64,000 bases of DNA from Desulfarculales bacterium UBA696 (lineage in GTDB: Bacteria > Desulfobacterota > Syntrophobacteria > Syntrophobacterales > Syntrophobacteraceae). The stretch covers positions 36,207-100,206 of the forward strand of contig DBMO01000007.1 in NCBI GenBank assembly GCA_002298995.1, given 5' to 3'. Below the pieces are notes generated by a model that worked only from the letters and a program-made list of their open reading frames with translations, made no database searches and was not told the DNA's origin. Positions 52,180-60,786 of this stretch are shown in pieces. Positions within the stretch are counted from its first letter, which is position 1. Each line of letters begins with the position of its first letter. A program made the translations under genes and the position numbers.

Positions 52180-52450
52180 TCCTGAAAACCTCCGTTAGAA
52201 TTTGGGCATCGCCCAGATCATTTCCGAATATGTTGCAGGCACCGATAACCGTGCCGATTCTTGCTTTCCGCGTCGCCCCCTTGCCGGGCATCCCGGTACG
52301 TAGTGAGTCCGGATCTGATTCTGGTAAAAGCACGAGGGATTTTACCTGGGGCAATCAGAAGGCTGGGTCGCGCCGCCTTGGACCTCGGAGCATACCAAAC
52401 CCTTCCCAAAACGGCACGCGAAATGATTCATATACCGCATTGATTCAAAT

Positions 52451-53809
52451 TTAAAAAGGGAAAAATGAACCCTTTCGCCGGATCTTGCCCTTCTTCTTCT
52501 TTCCTCCACCGCCGGCCGCTCCCATCATCTGGCGCATCATCCTGCGCGAATCCTCATAGCTTTTCATCAAACGATTCACATCCTGGACCGTGGTGCCGCT
52601 GCCTTCCGCTATTCTGCGCCTCCTGGATGCATTGAGCAGATCCGCGTTCGTTCGCTCGGCCATGGTCATCGAATTGATTATGGCCTCCATGCGCACGAAT
52701 TCTTTCTCATCAACTTGCATCTTTTTGATGTCTTTCAGGATACCCATTCCGGGAAGCATCCCGAGAATCTGCTCGAATGACCCGAGCTTTTTCATCTGCT
52801 TGAGCTGGCTGCGGAAGTCTTCGAGCGAGAAAGTATCCTGTCGGAATTTCCTTGCGATTTCCTGGGCCTGGTCGGCGTCGAATGCCTCCTGGGCCTTCTC
52901 GATCATCGACAAAACATCGCCCATCCCCAGGATTCGCGAACTCATCCTGTCGGGATGGAAGACTTCGAGTGCGTCGAGTTTTTCGCCAACGCCTATGAGT
53001 TTTATCGGGCAATTGGTAACCGAGCGGATCGATAGGGCAGCGCCGCCACGGGCGTCACCGTCTAGCTTGGTGAGAATAATTCCGCTCAAGCCGAGCTTTT
53101 CATTAAACGCCCCCGCAACCTGCACTGCGTCCTGGCCAGTCATCGAGTCGGCAACCAGAAGAATCTCAGAGGGCTCGAGAATAGCTTTTAGGCGGGCAAG
53201 TTCCTCCATCAGTTCGGTGTCGACGTGCAGACGCCCGGCGGTATCGACAATCACGGTATCGCAGTTTTGATGCCTGGAGTAGTTTAGCGCTTCCTTTACT
53301 ATTTCTTCGGGCTTTTGCTTGAAAGACGACGGGAAGACCGGAAGATTTAGCTGCCCGGCCAACGTTATCAGCTGATCTATTGCCGCGGGTCGGTAGACGT
53401 CGGCTGGAACCAGGCATGGCCTGCGGCCGTCCTGGGACAGCTTGCGCGCGAGCTTCCCGGCGCTGGTCGTCTTCCCCGAACCCTGAAGCCCAACCAGCAT
53501 TATCGCGGCGGGAGGGCGCCCGGAAAGCTTGAGCGGCTCGGCTGCTCCGCCCATGAGATTGGTCAGCTCTTCGTGTACTATCTTTATAACCTGCTGGCCG
53601 GGAGTAAGGCTTTGCATAACTTCCCGGCCCACGACCCGCGAAGCTATGCCCGCCACGAAATCCTTTGCCACCTTATAATGAACGTCCGCTTCGAGAAGCG
53701 CCATTCGCACCTCGCGAAGCGCCTCCGTAATGTTGGACTCGGTAAGCTTTCCCTGGCCTTTCAGGTTTTTGAAAATCTTTTGGAACTTGTCGGAAAGATT
53801 ATCGAACAT
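52451..53809 (-). CDS. ffh: Signal recognition particle protein Ffh
   Basis: 452 residues. N domain, then the GTPase with GLQGSGKTTSAGKLA, DTAGRLHVD, TKLDGDARGGAALS and GVGEKLDALEVF, and the Met-rich M domain that binds 4.5S RNA and signal peptides. The tail GGGGKKKKGKIRRKG is basic and Gly-rich. It heads the translation cluster; no 4.5S RNA gene was recognised nearby. Confidence 0.97.
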   Translation of the reverse strand: MFDNLSDKFQKIFKNLKGQGKLTESNITEALREVRMALLEADVHYKVAKDFVAGIASRVVGREVMQSLTPGQQVIKIVHEELTNLMGGAAEPLKLSGRPPAAIMLVGLQGSGKTTSAGKLARKLSQDGRRPCLVPADVYRPAAIDQLITLAGQLNLPVFPSSFKQKPEEIVKEALNYSRHQNCDTVIVDTAGRLHVDTELMEELARLKAILEPSEILLVADSMTGQDAVQVAGAFNEKLGLSGIILTKLDGDARGGAALSIRSVTNCPIKLIGVGEKLDALEVFHPDRMSSRILGMGDVLSMIEKAQEAFDADQAQEIARKFRQDTFSLEDFRSQLKQMKKLGSFEQILGMLPGMGILKDIKKMQVDEKEFVRMEAIINSMTMAERTNADLLNASRRRRIAEGSGTTVQDVNRLMKSYEDSRRMMRQMMGAAGGGGKKKKGKIRRKGSFFPF

Positions 53810-54274
53810 TTATCCCGTCCCTGCTCGGATTGAAGTCCAGATCAGTTTACTAACGCATATAGGGGAATACTTCAAGTCCGGCTAAAGTGAAGCGGGCAAA
53901 ATATGCGCAAAATTGTGGCATGGGATTTTACAGGGATCCAGGAATTTAGGGATTGTGGAATTGAGCAATTGGGCACGAAGGTGCGGCCGACATAGGCGCT
54001 ATTTCCCAAATGGCTTTTTTGAAGACCGCCACGTAAAATCGGGGGCCGGGGACCGAATAGCGTCATGCCCCGGGGAGTTTCTGGGCGGGAATGACGATTT
54101 TCGATATTGTCTCGGACCTGAATCACTCATCTGACTTGGGCAACAGCCCCAATGGCTAATCCGCCTCAACCCTTGTCCTCTCCTTGAAAAAACCCCATAC
54201 AAACCTTAAACAAGAGCAGAGGAGCTTTAACGCCTCGACTCTAGAGGACTACCATCGTCGGGCCAGGAGAATAA
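53810..54274. other. Intergenic region between ffh and the PAS kinase, containing a MITE-like copy
   Basis: 465 bases with diverging genes. It contains a purine-rich AGGAATTTAGGGATTGTGG tract (53931-53971) and the second MITE-like copy. No gene is supported. It should hold the ffh and kinase promoters, but none was placed confidently. Confidence 0.45.
54004..54150. repeat. MITE-like element, copy B
   Basis: About 147 bases. The left end CCCAAATGGCTTTTTTGAAG and the right end ACTTGGGCAACAGCCCC match copy A at 38638-38752, but the outermost left bases have decayed. The interior differs: it contains GCGTCATGCCCCGGGGAGTTTC and CCGGGGAC-type palindromic pieces. This suggests related non-autonomous elements with conserved ends. 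Confidence 0.65.
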
Positions 54275-56038
54275 TTGAAAAGCTTTCTTCTAAGTTCTGA
54301 TTCTTCGGCACGCTCGTGTGCTTTCAAGATAGCATTCGTTTACGCGGTCATCGGATTTCTGTGGATTCTTCTTTCGGACCAGGCGGTCCATCTGCTGATC
54401 GGCGAAAGCCCCGCGGCGACTTGGGTTCAAACCATGAAGGGCTGGATATTTGTGACTATTACGGCCCTCCTGGTCTTTATCCTCACGCGCAATACGATCA
54501 GCTCAATCAAAAAATCCGAAATTGCACTGCGTGAGAGCCAAAGGATTCTCACAACCCTTTTCGACAACCTGCCCGGCATGGCCTACCGATGCAGGGGCGA
54601 CAGCGACTGCACGCTCGAATTCGTCAGCGCCGGTTCGATGGAGCTTACCGGGTACTCTCCAGACGAGCTTGTTGAGAGGAAGAAAATAACCGACCTGATC
54701 CTCGAAGACGACAAGGAGCGGATAAAGACCGATACCGAGTCGGCGCTAAAGCAGAAAATACCTTTCAGACTCGTTTACCGCATTCGAAAGGCGGACGGCA
54801 CGGTAAATTGGGTCTGGGAGCAAGGGCGTGGGATATATTCCCAGCTTGGCGAACTCAGCTCGATCGAGGGCTTTATCACCGACATCACTGAGCGCAAGCG
54901 CGCCGAAGAGGCCCTCACAAAGTCCGAGGAGATCTACCGGGCGCTTGTGGAGGGCACTTCCGACGCCATTTTGATGGTTGATCGAAACAGGACGATAATT
55001 TCGATCAACCGGGCCTTTCTGGATCTTTTCGGCTACACGAAAGACGAAGTCGAAGGAAAATCGGTGAGAATAATCCACCCCTCGGATGAGAGCTTCGAGC
55101 AGTTCGAGAAAAAGGCCTACCCCGCCCTGGAATCCGCACCCATGAGGATTGAATGGGAACTGGAGAAAAAGGACGGAACGGTATTTCCTGTCGAGGGCAC
55201 TTACTCGGCAATCAAGGGGACAGACGGCTCTATCAACGGCCATGTCGGCATCATCAGGGATATCACCGACCGCAGAAGGGTTGACCTTGAGATAAAGAAA
55301 TACCGCAGGCACCTAGAAGGAATGGTACGGGAGCGCACCAGGGAACTCGAAGAGGCGCACAAGGCGCTCGTCCAAAGAGAAAAGTTGAAGACCCTCGGGG
55401 CAATCGCCGCCGAGGTGGCCCATGAAATCCGCAACCCGCTCGTCTCAATAGGCGGTTTTGCACGGCGGCTTCAGAAAAGATACCCCGAATCCCGCGAAGC
55501 CGATATCATCCTCAAGGAATCGCGTCGCCTGGAAAACATGCTCAACCGCATCACTTATTATCTGCGCCCGATTGAGATGAGGCCCAAGGACTGCTATGTA
55601 AATTCGATACTCTCCGAAGCGCTCGACTTGCTTGCCCCCGAGCTGGAAAAAGAACACGTTCAGGTTCAACTAGATCTCGACCCCGAACTGCCCATGGCGC
55701 ACGTGGACCCCGATATCCTCACCCAGGTCTTCGTGGCGATAATTCGCAGCGCCATGAATGTCATGAATTCGGAGAGAGACCTAACGGTCAGTTCCTATGA
55801 CGGGGAACAAACGATCTATGTCGATTTCCGCAGCAATGTAGCAAAAAAAGGCAAAGACCCCGAGCTGATGCTTCTCCCATTTGACCAGGAAGAACAGGTG
55901 GGGGTCTCATCGAGCTTCAAGCTTCTCAAAGGAATGGGCGGCACCCTTTCTTTCTCCGAACTCGACCACCAGGCCGTGTTCACCGTCTCGCTCGTAAAAT
56001 GCCCCAACCCCCACGCCCAGATGCCGGAGCATGAGTAG
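54275..56038 (+). CDS. Membrane PAS histidine kinase with degenerate ATPase domain
   Basis: 587 residues from a TTG start with AGGAG 7 bases upstream. Two membrane helices at about 17-40 and 52-70, two PAS domains (GYSPDELVERKK and GYTKDEVEGKSV), a coiled coil, and HisKA with EVAHEIRNPLVSIGGF. The ATPase-domain region lacks a recognisable N-box Asn, the DxG of G1 and the GxGxG of G2: where GTGLGL-like residues belong, it reads VGVSSSFKLLKGMGG. ATP binding is therefore doubtful; it may act as a phospho-acceptor, a phosphatase or a signal-sensing partner. The stop is followed directly by the repeat island. Confidence 0.88.
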   Translation: MKSFLLSSDSSARSCAFKIAFVYAVIGFLWILLSDQAVHLLIGESPAATWVQTMKGWIFVTITALLVFILTRNTISSIKKSEIALRESQRILTTLFDNLPGMAYRCRGDSDCTLEFVSAGSMELTGYSPDELVERKKITDLILEDDKERIKTDTESALKQKIPFRLVYRIRKADGTVNWVWEQGRGIYSQLGELSSIEGFITDITERKRAEEALTKSEEIYRALVEGTSDAILMVDRNRTIISINRAFLDLFGYTKDEVEGKSVRIIHPSDESFEQFEKKAYPALESAPMRIEWELEKKDGTVFPVEGTYSAIKGTDGSINGHVGIIRDITDRRRVDLEIKKYRRHLEGMVRERTRELEEAHKALVQREKLKTLGAIAAEVAHEIRNPLVSIGGFARRLQKRYPESREADIILKESRRLENMLNRITYYLRPIEMRPKDCYVNSILSEALDLLAPELEKEHVQVQLDLDPELPMAHVDPDILTQVFVAIIRSAMNVMNSERDLTVSSYDGEQTIYVDFRSNVAKKGKDPELMLLPFDQEEQVGVSSSFKLLKGMGGTLSFSELDHQAVFTVSLVKCPNPHAQMPEHE

Positions 56039-56399
56039 TTGCGGGTTGAGAGTGGGTTGTGGCGTTGTAAGTGGTGGGTTGTGGGTTGTGGGTTTTGGGT
56101 TGTAGGTTGTAGGTTGTGAATTGTGGGTTGGTTTGATTGGCGAATTGGTTGACGTTATGGCGTGGTCTCCCGACCACGCTATGCTCGCGACGTTATGGCG
56201 TGGTCTCCCGACCACGCCATGCTCGCGACCGAAGGTCTCAGATTCCCCTGTCACTACAACTGCCTGGAGACCTTCGGTCGGGCCGGTCGGCGCGGTCGGG
56301 AGACCGTGCCACAACTGGAGTGCAACTCCATCAGCATAAGAACCGGGAACCCACAACTCATAGCCTGCAACCCACAACTCATAACCCGCAACCCGCACA
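56039..56399. repeat. Mosaic repeat island between convergent genes
   Basis: 361 non-coding bases with nested repeats. 56041-56120: G-rich GGGTTGT heptamer array. 56151-56188 and 56189-56226: a 38-bp tandem duplication with one mismatch, each carrying the stem GCGTGGTC-TCCC-GACCACGC. 56229-56239 pairs with 56267-56277 (CCGAAGGTCTC, 11 bp). 56293-56306: CGGTC-GGGA-GACCG. 56340-56398: a period-21 array on the opposite strand built from the same GTTGTGGG words. It sits between the stops of the PAS kinase and the GAF/sigma-54 activator. Confidence 0.85.
56076..56099 (+). other. Canonical G-quadruplex motif
   Basis: Four GGG runs at 56076, 56083, 56090 and 56097, each separated by 4 bases (TTGT, TTGT, TTTT): a G3-N4 x4 pattern on the plus strand, meeting the classical quadruplex rule. 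It lies just downstream of the kinase stop, in the heptamer array. Confidence 0.8.
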
Positions 56400-57980
56400 C
56401 TATTTCGTGATATTCAGCTTCTTCATGCGGGAATCGAAGGTCGATCGGTTTACGCCGGCTTCTTTTGCCGCGCGGGTGATGTGCCATTTGTTCTTTTCGA
56501 GCAGGTATGCCACATAGTCGTGTTCCAATTGCTCCCAGGTGTAGCCTTCGAAAAAGGGGGCGCCCGGCGCTTCTTCGTTGGGGGCGGCATCTCCGGCCCG
56601 TTGCTTGTGGGCGGGGATATCCTCATTCACTTCTTTTGCAGCGCGCTCCGGGGACCGGGTTCCCACGGGCTTTGCCGCGGCGCCCGGAAAATGGCAGCCA
56701 AGGTCCGTGCAGGTGATGCACCGGTTGCGGGTTATCACCAGGATGTGCTTGATGGAATTCTCAAGCTCGCGCACGTTTCCCGGCCACGAATACTCCACCA
56801 GGAAATCCAGCGCCTCCTTCGAAATTTGCTTGCGTTCGGCTCCCGGCCTCATGGCCTCCCTGGTCAGAAAGTGTTCGAGCAGGGGCGGGATGTCTTCCGG
56901 GCGCTCGCGCAGGGCGGGCACCTGGAGCGGCAGCACATTAAGGCGGTAAAAGAGGTCTTCTCTAAACCGGCCGGCCGCTATTTCAGCGGGCAGGTCCCGA
57001 TTGGTCGCCGATATGATGCGCACGTCCACTTTTTTGGCGCGGGTCTCTCCAAGCGGCCTTATCTCGCTTTCCTGGACGACGCGCAGAATCCTTGCCTGGA
57101 GCTGCGCCGGCATATCCCCGATCTCGTCAAGAAAAACCGTACCCCCGTCTGCTGCCTCGAAGAGCCCTACCTTGCTCTTGAACGCGCCGGTAAAAGCCCC
57201 CTTCTGGTAGCCGAAAAGCTCGCTTTCGAGCAGAGTGTCCGGGATGCAGCTGCAATTCTGCGCGAGGAAAGGCATGTTGGCGCGCGCGCTTAGCCGGTGG
57301 ATTTCCTTGGCGATCAGCTCTTTTCCGGTCCCGCTCTCGCCGGTGATCAGCACGGGAAAGTCAGTCGCCGCGTAATCTTTGGCCCTTTTCAAAGTGCTTT
57401 GCAAAGCCTGGCTTTTGCCGATAATCGGTTCGCCGCGGAAGGCTTCAAGGGTCTGCCGGAGTTTTATATTCTCCTTTACTTGATCTGAGTATACCAGCGA
57501 GTTGCCAAGGGCTATCGACCCGATGTCGATCAGCTGCTGGAGTGATTCCAGAAAGCCCTCATCGAGATTCAGCCGGTTTCCCCCCGCGCTTGTTTCGATT
57601 ATCTCGACCGCCCCGTAAACCTCACCGGTCCTCAAAAGCAGGGGGAAACACAATATCAACCTGCTTTTTACGTCGATTCTCTCCTCGGCTTCCTTGAAGT
57701 GCCTTGAATCTTTTCCCGGTTCGGCGATGGTCATTTTGCCGTTTTCGATAACCCATGCCACTATGCTCGGTCGTCCGGGCGCAAGTGTAAGCCCGATGAT
57801 CTGCTCGCTCTGGCCTCCCGCGGCTTCCACGCAGGTGTAGCCTTTACCGGCCTTTACCCATATCGACCCGCGTTCGACGTTTTGCAACTCGAGCAGGGCC
57901 AGCAGGAATTTGCGCCTCAGCTTTTCGAGATCGAGTTCCTGGGATACCGCCTTGTAGAAATTGAATGACTTGTCGCCCAT
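56400..57980 (-). CDS. GAF-domain sigma-54-dependent transcriptional activator
   Basis: 526 residues from the ATG at 57980 (GGAGAGGATAC leader). N-terminal GAF domain (about 20-170), then the AAA+ domain with Walker A GESGTGKE, the sigma-54 contact loop GAFTGA, Walker B GGTVFLDEIGD, and a C-terminal Fis-type helix-turn-helix (WHITRAAKEAGVNRSTFDSRMKKL). A CITCTDLGC Cys pair lies in the linker. It activates sigma-54 promoters in response to a small molecule bound by GAF. Target genes are unknown; no receiver domain is present, so no kinase is required. Confidence 0.94.
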   Translation of the reverse strand: MGDKSFNFYKAVSQELDLEKLRRKFLLALLELQNVERGSIWVKAGKGYTCVEAAGGQSEQIIGLTLAPGRPSIVAWVIENGKMTIAEPGKDSRHFKEAEERIDVKSRLILCFPLLLRTGEVYGAVEIIETSAGGNRLNLDEGFLESLQQLIDIGSIALGNSLVYSDQVKENIKLRQTLEAFRGEPIIGKSQALQSTLKRAKDYAATDFPVLITGESGTGKELIAKEIHRLSARANMPFLAQNCSCIPDTLLESELFGYQKGAFTGAFKSKVGLFEAADGGTVFLDEIGDMPAQLQARILRVVQESEIRPLGETRAKKVDVRIISATNRDLPAEIAAGRFREDLFYRLNVLPLQVPALRERPEDIPPLLEHFLTREAMRPGAERKQISKEALDFLVEYSWPGNVRELENSIKHILVITRNRCITCTDLGCHFPGAAAKPVGTRSPERAAKEVNEDIPAHKQRAGDAAPNEEAPGAPFFEGYTWEQLEHDYVAYLLEKNKWHITRAAKEAGVNRSTFDSRMKKLNITK

Positions 57981-58206
57981 GTATCCTCTCCGGTAAACAG
58001 GCACTCGTTATTTCAGGTCCTTTAGAGATGCGGGAAAAGTTCCGATTTATATCCGAAGCCATTCGAAAAAGAATAGTATATCCTTACAGGTCTTTGGGAG
58101 AGCAGGTCAAGCCCGAAGCAATGTTCGGGAACGTATTTTATGTTCATTTTCAGGCGCGAAGCCTTCGGTGTGGCCGTTTACAAGCTTTAGAGAAGGAGGT
58201 TTCCCA

Positions 58207-58491
58207 ATGAGGGAAATGAATGCCAGAAGAATAATCGTCACGATGACTGAAGGGACCGTTTTCAGGGGATCGATAAATATCGGCAACTCCCGGCGCATTT
58301 CGGATTATTTCAGAAGAAATGAAACCATGTTTGTGCTTTTCAACGCGACACTGGGCGACGGCACTGAAAAGGAAGTTTATTTCCTGAATACGAACCACAT
58401 CCTCTGGGTGAAACCGGACGAGCACACGGAAGCCAGCCGGTCTGATGATATTCTTGAAATAGGGATCGAGTGCGAAGCGGATGAGGATTGA
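58207..58491 (+). CDS. 94-residue conserved-looking hypothetical protein (possibly DUF6812-like)
   Basis: ATG at 58207 with a perfect AAGGAGGT ribosome binding site. The sequence MNARRIIVTMTEGTVFRGSINIG ... RRNETMFVLFNATLGDGTEKEVYFLNTNHILWVKP suggests an all-beta, Sm-like or barrel fold. I believe it resembles DUF6812, but this is from memory and unverified. It has no signal or membrane segment and stands alone between the activator gene, which is transcribed away from it, and a palindrome pair. Confidence 0.75.
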   Translation: MREMNARRIIVTMTEGTVFRGSINIGNSRRISDYFRRNETMFVLFNATLGDGTEKEVYFLNTNHILWVKPDEHTEASRSDDILEIGIECEADED

Positions 58492-58620
58492 TTTTAGAGG
58501 GGACGACAATTTCCGCCCAAGGCTGATTTGAGCGCGAGCGCGTCTCAGGGGGATATTCTCCGTGAGAGTGCAACGGCCCGCGCGGGAAGATAAAAACCAA
58601 GGATTTCGACGGGCATCCGC

Positions 58621-58692
58621 GGCAGGTTTTCCATCCTGGCGCAGATGCCCGTTGTCGTCATTGCCACCGAGGCAGGTTGGAAAACCTGCCTC
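58621..58692. repeat. Pair of GGCAGGTT palindromes
   Basis: 58669-58692 is a perfect 10-bp stem (GAGGCAGGTT-GGAA-AACCTGCCTC). An imperfect copy in the opposite orientation lies at 58621-58641. The pair sits between the convergent ends of the 94-residue gene and the U32-family gene and may act as a transcription stop. Confidence 0.75.
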
Positions 58693-58720
58693 CCTGTCCT
58701 TTATTTCAGCCTAAACCGGA

Positions 58721-59758
58721 TCATGCCGGTATATCCAGTCCCCTGATGTTCCGGTGAAGCTCCCGGCTTTTCTCTTTTCGGACGATGTCGCGCTCCCTGG
58801 CGATTTCATCCAGCTCGCGCTGCAGGCCCAGCAGGTCAGGTTCGTTCCAAACCCTGCCGGCGCGGTGAGCGTCTATCATTACCCGATAGATGTGAATCAT
58901 CCTTGCAATGAGATCTACCGGGTACTCCCTACCCTGGACCTTGATCGTCGCCAACCCGAGGTCGAGGTAATCCCACAGCTCCTTGCCGTTCGTTAGAAAG
59001 GCCACGTTAGGATTGAGGCGGATGCGCTCATTTATGGCCTCGATCTCCTCTCGCGACTTGCCCCTGTGCGACAGGATACTGAATCTTTGCTCGTCGCTTA
59101 GAAGGCAGATCCGAAAGCAGCTCCCCGATCTATCGGGCCATCCCTCGTATTCGACGATTTCGTTTCCGTCCTCGTCGCTGTATTTTTTTACCACGTAGGA
59201 GTCTTGTATCAGCTCGTGAAAAAAGCAATTTCCCACGCCGCCCACGCAACGTGTGCCGTGGACCAGCACTTCCGCGCCCACGCCGAGCGAATCGGCCGCT
59301 TCTTTGAACGTCCTGAGTTTTTCGACAGTGTTAATTTCAGTGCTTGCCACCACCTGGGCGGCGCCGTAGCCTTTGTATTCAACTATCTGGTCGCGGGTCT
59401 GGATGTTACACCCGACGCTTGCGTGAATAACCAGTTCCGGAAAGTTCTTCCGCACCATTTGCATGATAAGAGGGGTTTTTGGAATTACGCCTTCCGCCCC
59501 CCACGATGCATACTTTGCAATCTTCCCGAGGACGACCATCGCCTTTTCGGAGGGAATATCGACGTTGAGGGCAATCCGGACTTTCCCTTTGTATCGGTTC
59601 GCGATCTCGATTGCTTCGCGCACCTGGGAATCTTCCAGCTCCCATATGCTTTTCCTGCGGCTGAATCCCTTCGAACCCACGTAAACGGCCTCGGCTCCTT
59701 TTTCGAAACAGGCTTCAACCATGGCAAGGTTTCCGCCGGGCGCCAGAAGTTCGTTCAT
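58721..59758 (-). CDS. U32-family protease-like iron-sulfur protein
   Basis: 345 residues. MNELLAPGGNLAMVEACFEKGAEAVYVG and NIQTRDQIVEYKGYGAAQVVASTEI match the U32 (YhbU/UbiU/RlhA) family. Cys residues in HGTRCVGGVGNCFFHE and GSCFRICLL are placed as in members that bind a 4Fe-4S cluster and act in RNA or quinone hydroxylation. Protease activity is unlikely in this group. The specific substrate cannot be told. It is transcribed with the small genes 59831 and 60043 upstream. Confidence 0.87.
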   Translation of the reverse strand: MNELLAPGGNLAMVEACFEKGAEAVYVGSKGFSRRKSIWELEDSQVREAIEIANRYKGKVRIALNVDIPSEKAMVVLGKIAKYASWGAEGVIPKTPLIMQMVRKNFPELVIHASVGCNIQTRDQIVEYKGYGAAQVVASTEINTVEKLRTFKEAADSLGVGAEVLVHGTRCVGGVGNCFFHELIQDSYVVKKYSDEDGNEIVEYEGWPDRSGSCFRICLLSDEQRFSILSHRGKSREEIEAINERIRLNPNVAFLTNGKELWDYLDLGLATIKVQGREYPVDLIARMIHIYRVMIDAHRAGRVWNEPDLLGLQRELDEIARERDIVRKEKSRELHRNIRGLDIPA

Positions 59759-59830
59759 TTCATACTCCTCCTTCTCAGAATCGGGATCACGTCACTGGAT
59801 CTCGAAAGCTGTGAACCAGCCCCAGGGGGC

Positions 59831-59986
59831 TTATCCCTCGATGGAAGGAACCTCGAATTCTGACTCGCCCGTCCAGCTGAGTCTTGCCCGCTTCTCCACC
59901 GAATCAACATACTTTTCCGGGTTCACCGAAGAGCTGAGATGAGGGTTCCGCAAAGGATCGAATCCCGCTCTCTCCTCGTAAATCAT
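59831..59986 (-). CDS. 51-residue hypothetical protein upstream of the U32 gene
   Basis: Starts MIYEERAGFDPLRNPHLSSSV at 59986 with GGAG 9 bases upstream and ends GESEFEVPSIEG. It is hydrophilic, without a signal peptide or Cys. Codon use looks protein-like and the peptide has no low-complexity bias. Longer starts at 60001 and a TTG at 60016 lack ribosome binding sites. No family was recognised; support is moderate. Confidence 0.45.
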   Translation of the reverse strand: MIYEERAGFDPLRNPHLSSSVNPEKYVDSVEKRARLSWTGESEFEVPSIEG

Positions 59987-60042
59987 TTCTGCCCGCTCCA
60001 TTTTGCAGGGCAACAAGGAGCAATTTAGAGTGGTCCGATCCT

Positions 60043-60333
60043 TCAGGCGCTTTCGACGATGTTAAAGAACTCATCGACCGGGATTGCCTGAAAGACTTCG
60101 TAGGTAACGTTTCCGCGTTCGAGGGTTCTTGCTATGCTCTTTATCCTCTCGGCGTCGTCGTGAAACTCGGCCAGGATGAGGTACTCGCCCTTCGAGACAA
60201 TGTAGTAGGCTGAAAGGATTTTCCCCCCGTGTTTTTCGACATTCTGCTTTCCCATCTTGAAGCGTTCGCGCGAATGCTTCATGTCCTTATTTCCTTCGGG
60301 GGTTGGTTTTAAAAAAGAGACATAAACCGGCAT
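60043..60333 (-). CDS. GYD-domain small protein
   Basis: 96 residues. MPVYVSFLKPTPEGNKDMKHSRERFKMGKQNVEKHGGKILSAYYIVSKGEYLILAEFHDDAERIKSIARTLERG fits the GYD domain, a ferredoxin-like alpha/beta fold of unknown function often found near metabolic enzymes. GGAGG lies 6 bases before the ATG. It precedes the 51-residue and U32 genes on the same strand. Confidence 0.85.
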   Translation of the reverse strand: MPVYVSFLKPTPEGNKDMKHSRERFKMGKQNVEKHGGKILSAYYIVSKGEYLILAEFHDDAERIKSIARTLERGNVTYEVFQAIPVDEFFNIVESA

Positions 60334-60786
60334 GGAAACCTCCTTAGCGATGAAAGAAAATCATCCAAGTGGGGGAGACGACTGGCCGCTCTGGGAAATC
60401 GGCATGAATGAAGACTGAACAAGGAAATACACCTTACCCTCTTGAGCAAAAATGATGCCATTTCAGCCAGGCCGCCGTGCCAGGTGAAAACCGGCCGGGC
60501 CGTTTGCCGGAGGCCATTTTTTCACTTGACTTTGCAGACGAAGTAAAGTCCCATTATTAATGCAAATAGAGGAAAATCGAACGGTTTGCGGAAAGAACCG
60601 ATAACGGTTAGCGACTGCCGAAATCTTTTTGTAAACCCAATCGATATTCCGATCAGGATCGCCTCCTACAGTGCGGAATTCCCAATCATACTGCTTCCAG
60701 CTGATGCCCTTTTCCATCCTTAGAATACGCGGTATTACGTTAAGCTTTGCAAATAGGTATCGAACCGTATTGGAGTTCGGCATAAA
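60334..60786. other. Divergent intergenic region upstream of the PAS/sigma-54 activator
   Basis: 453 bases with no supported gene. A long minus-strand frame runs through it into the next gene but is a shadow without recognisable domain. No promoter or repeat copy was assigned with confidence. Confidence 0.4.

Noticed and set aside
52180..52450. Possible 4.5S RNA or tRNA gene between rpsP and ffh
   Set aside because: No cloverleaf or conserved SRP RNA tetraloop domain could be recognised by eye; not claimed.
55907..56398. 163-codon minus-strand frame over the repeat island
   Set aside because: Its peptide is a translation of heptamer and period-21 repeats; it is a by-product of the repeats and overlaps the kinase gene.
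56041..56398. Possible CRISPR array from regularly spaced words
   Set aside because: Units are 7, 21 and 38 bases with no unique spacers of constant length and no cas genes nearby.
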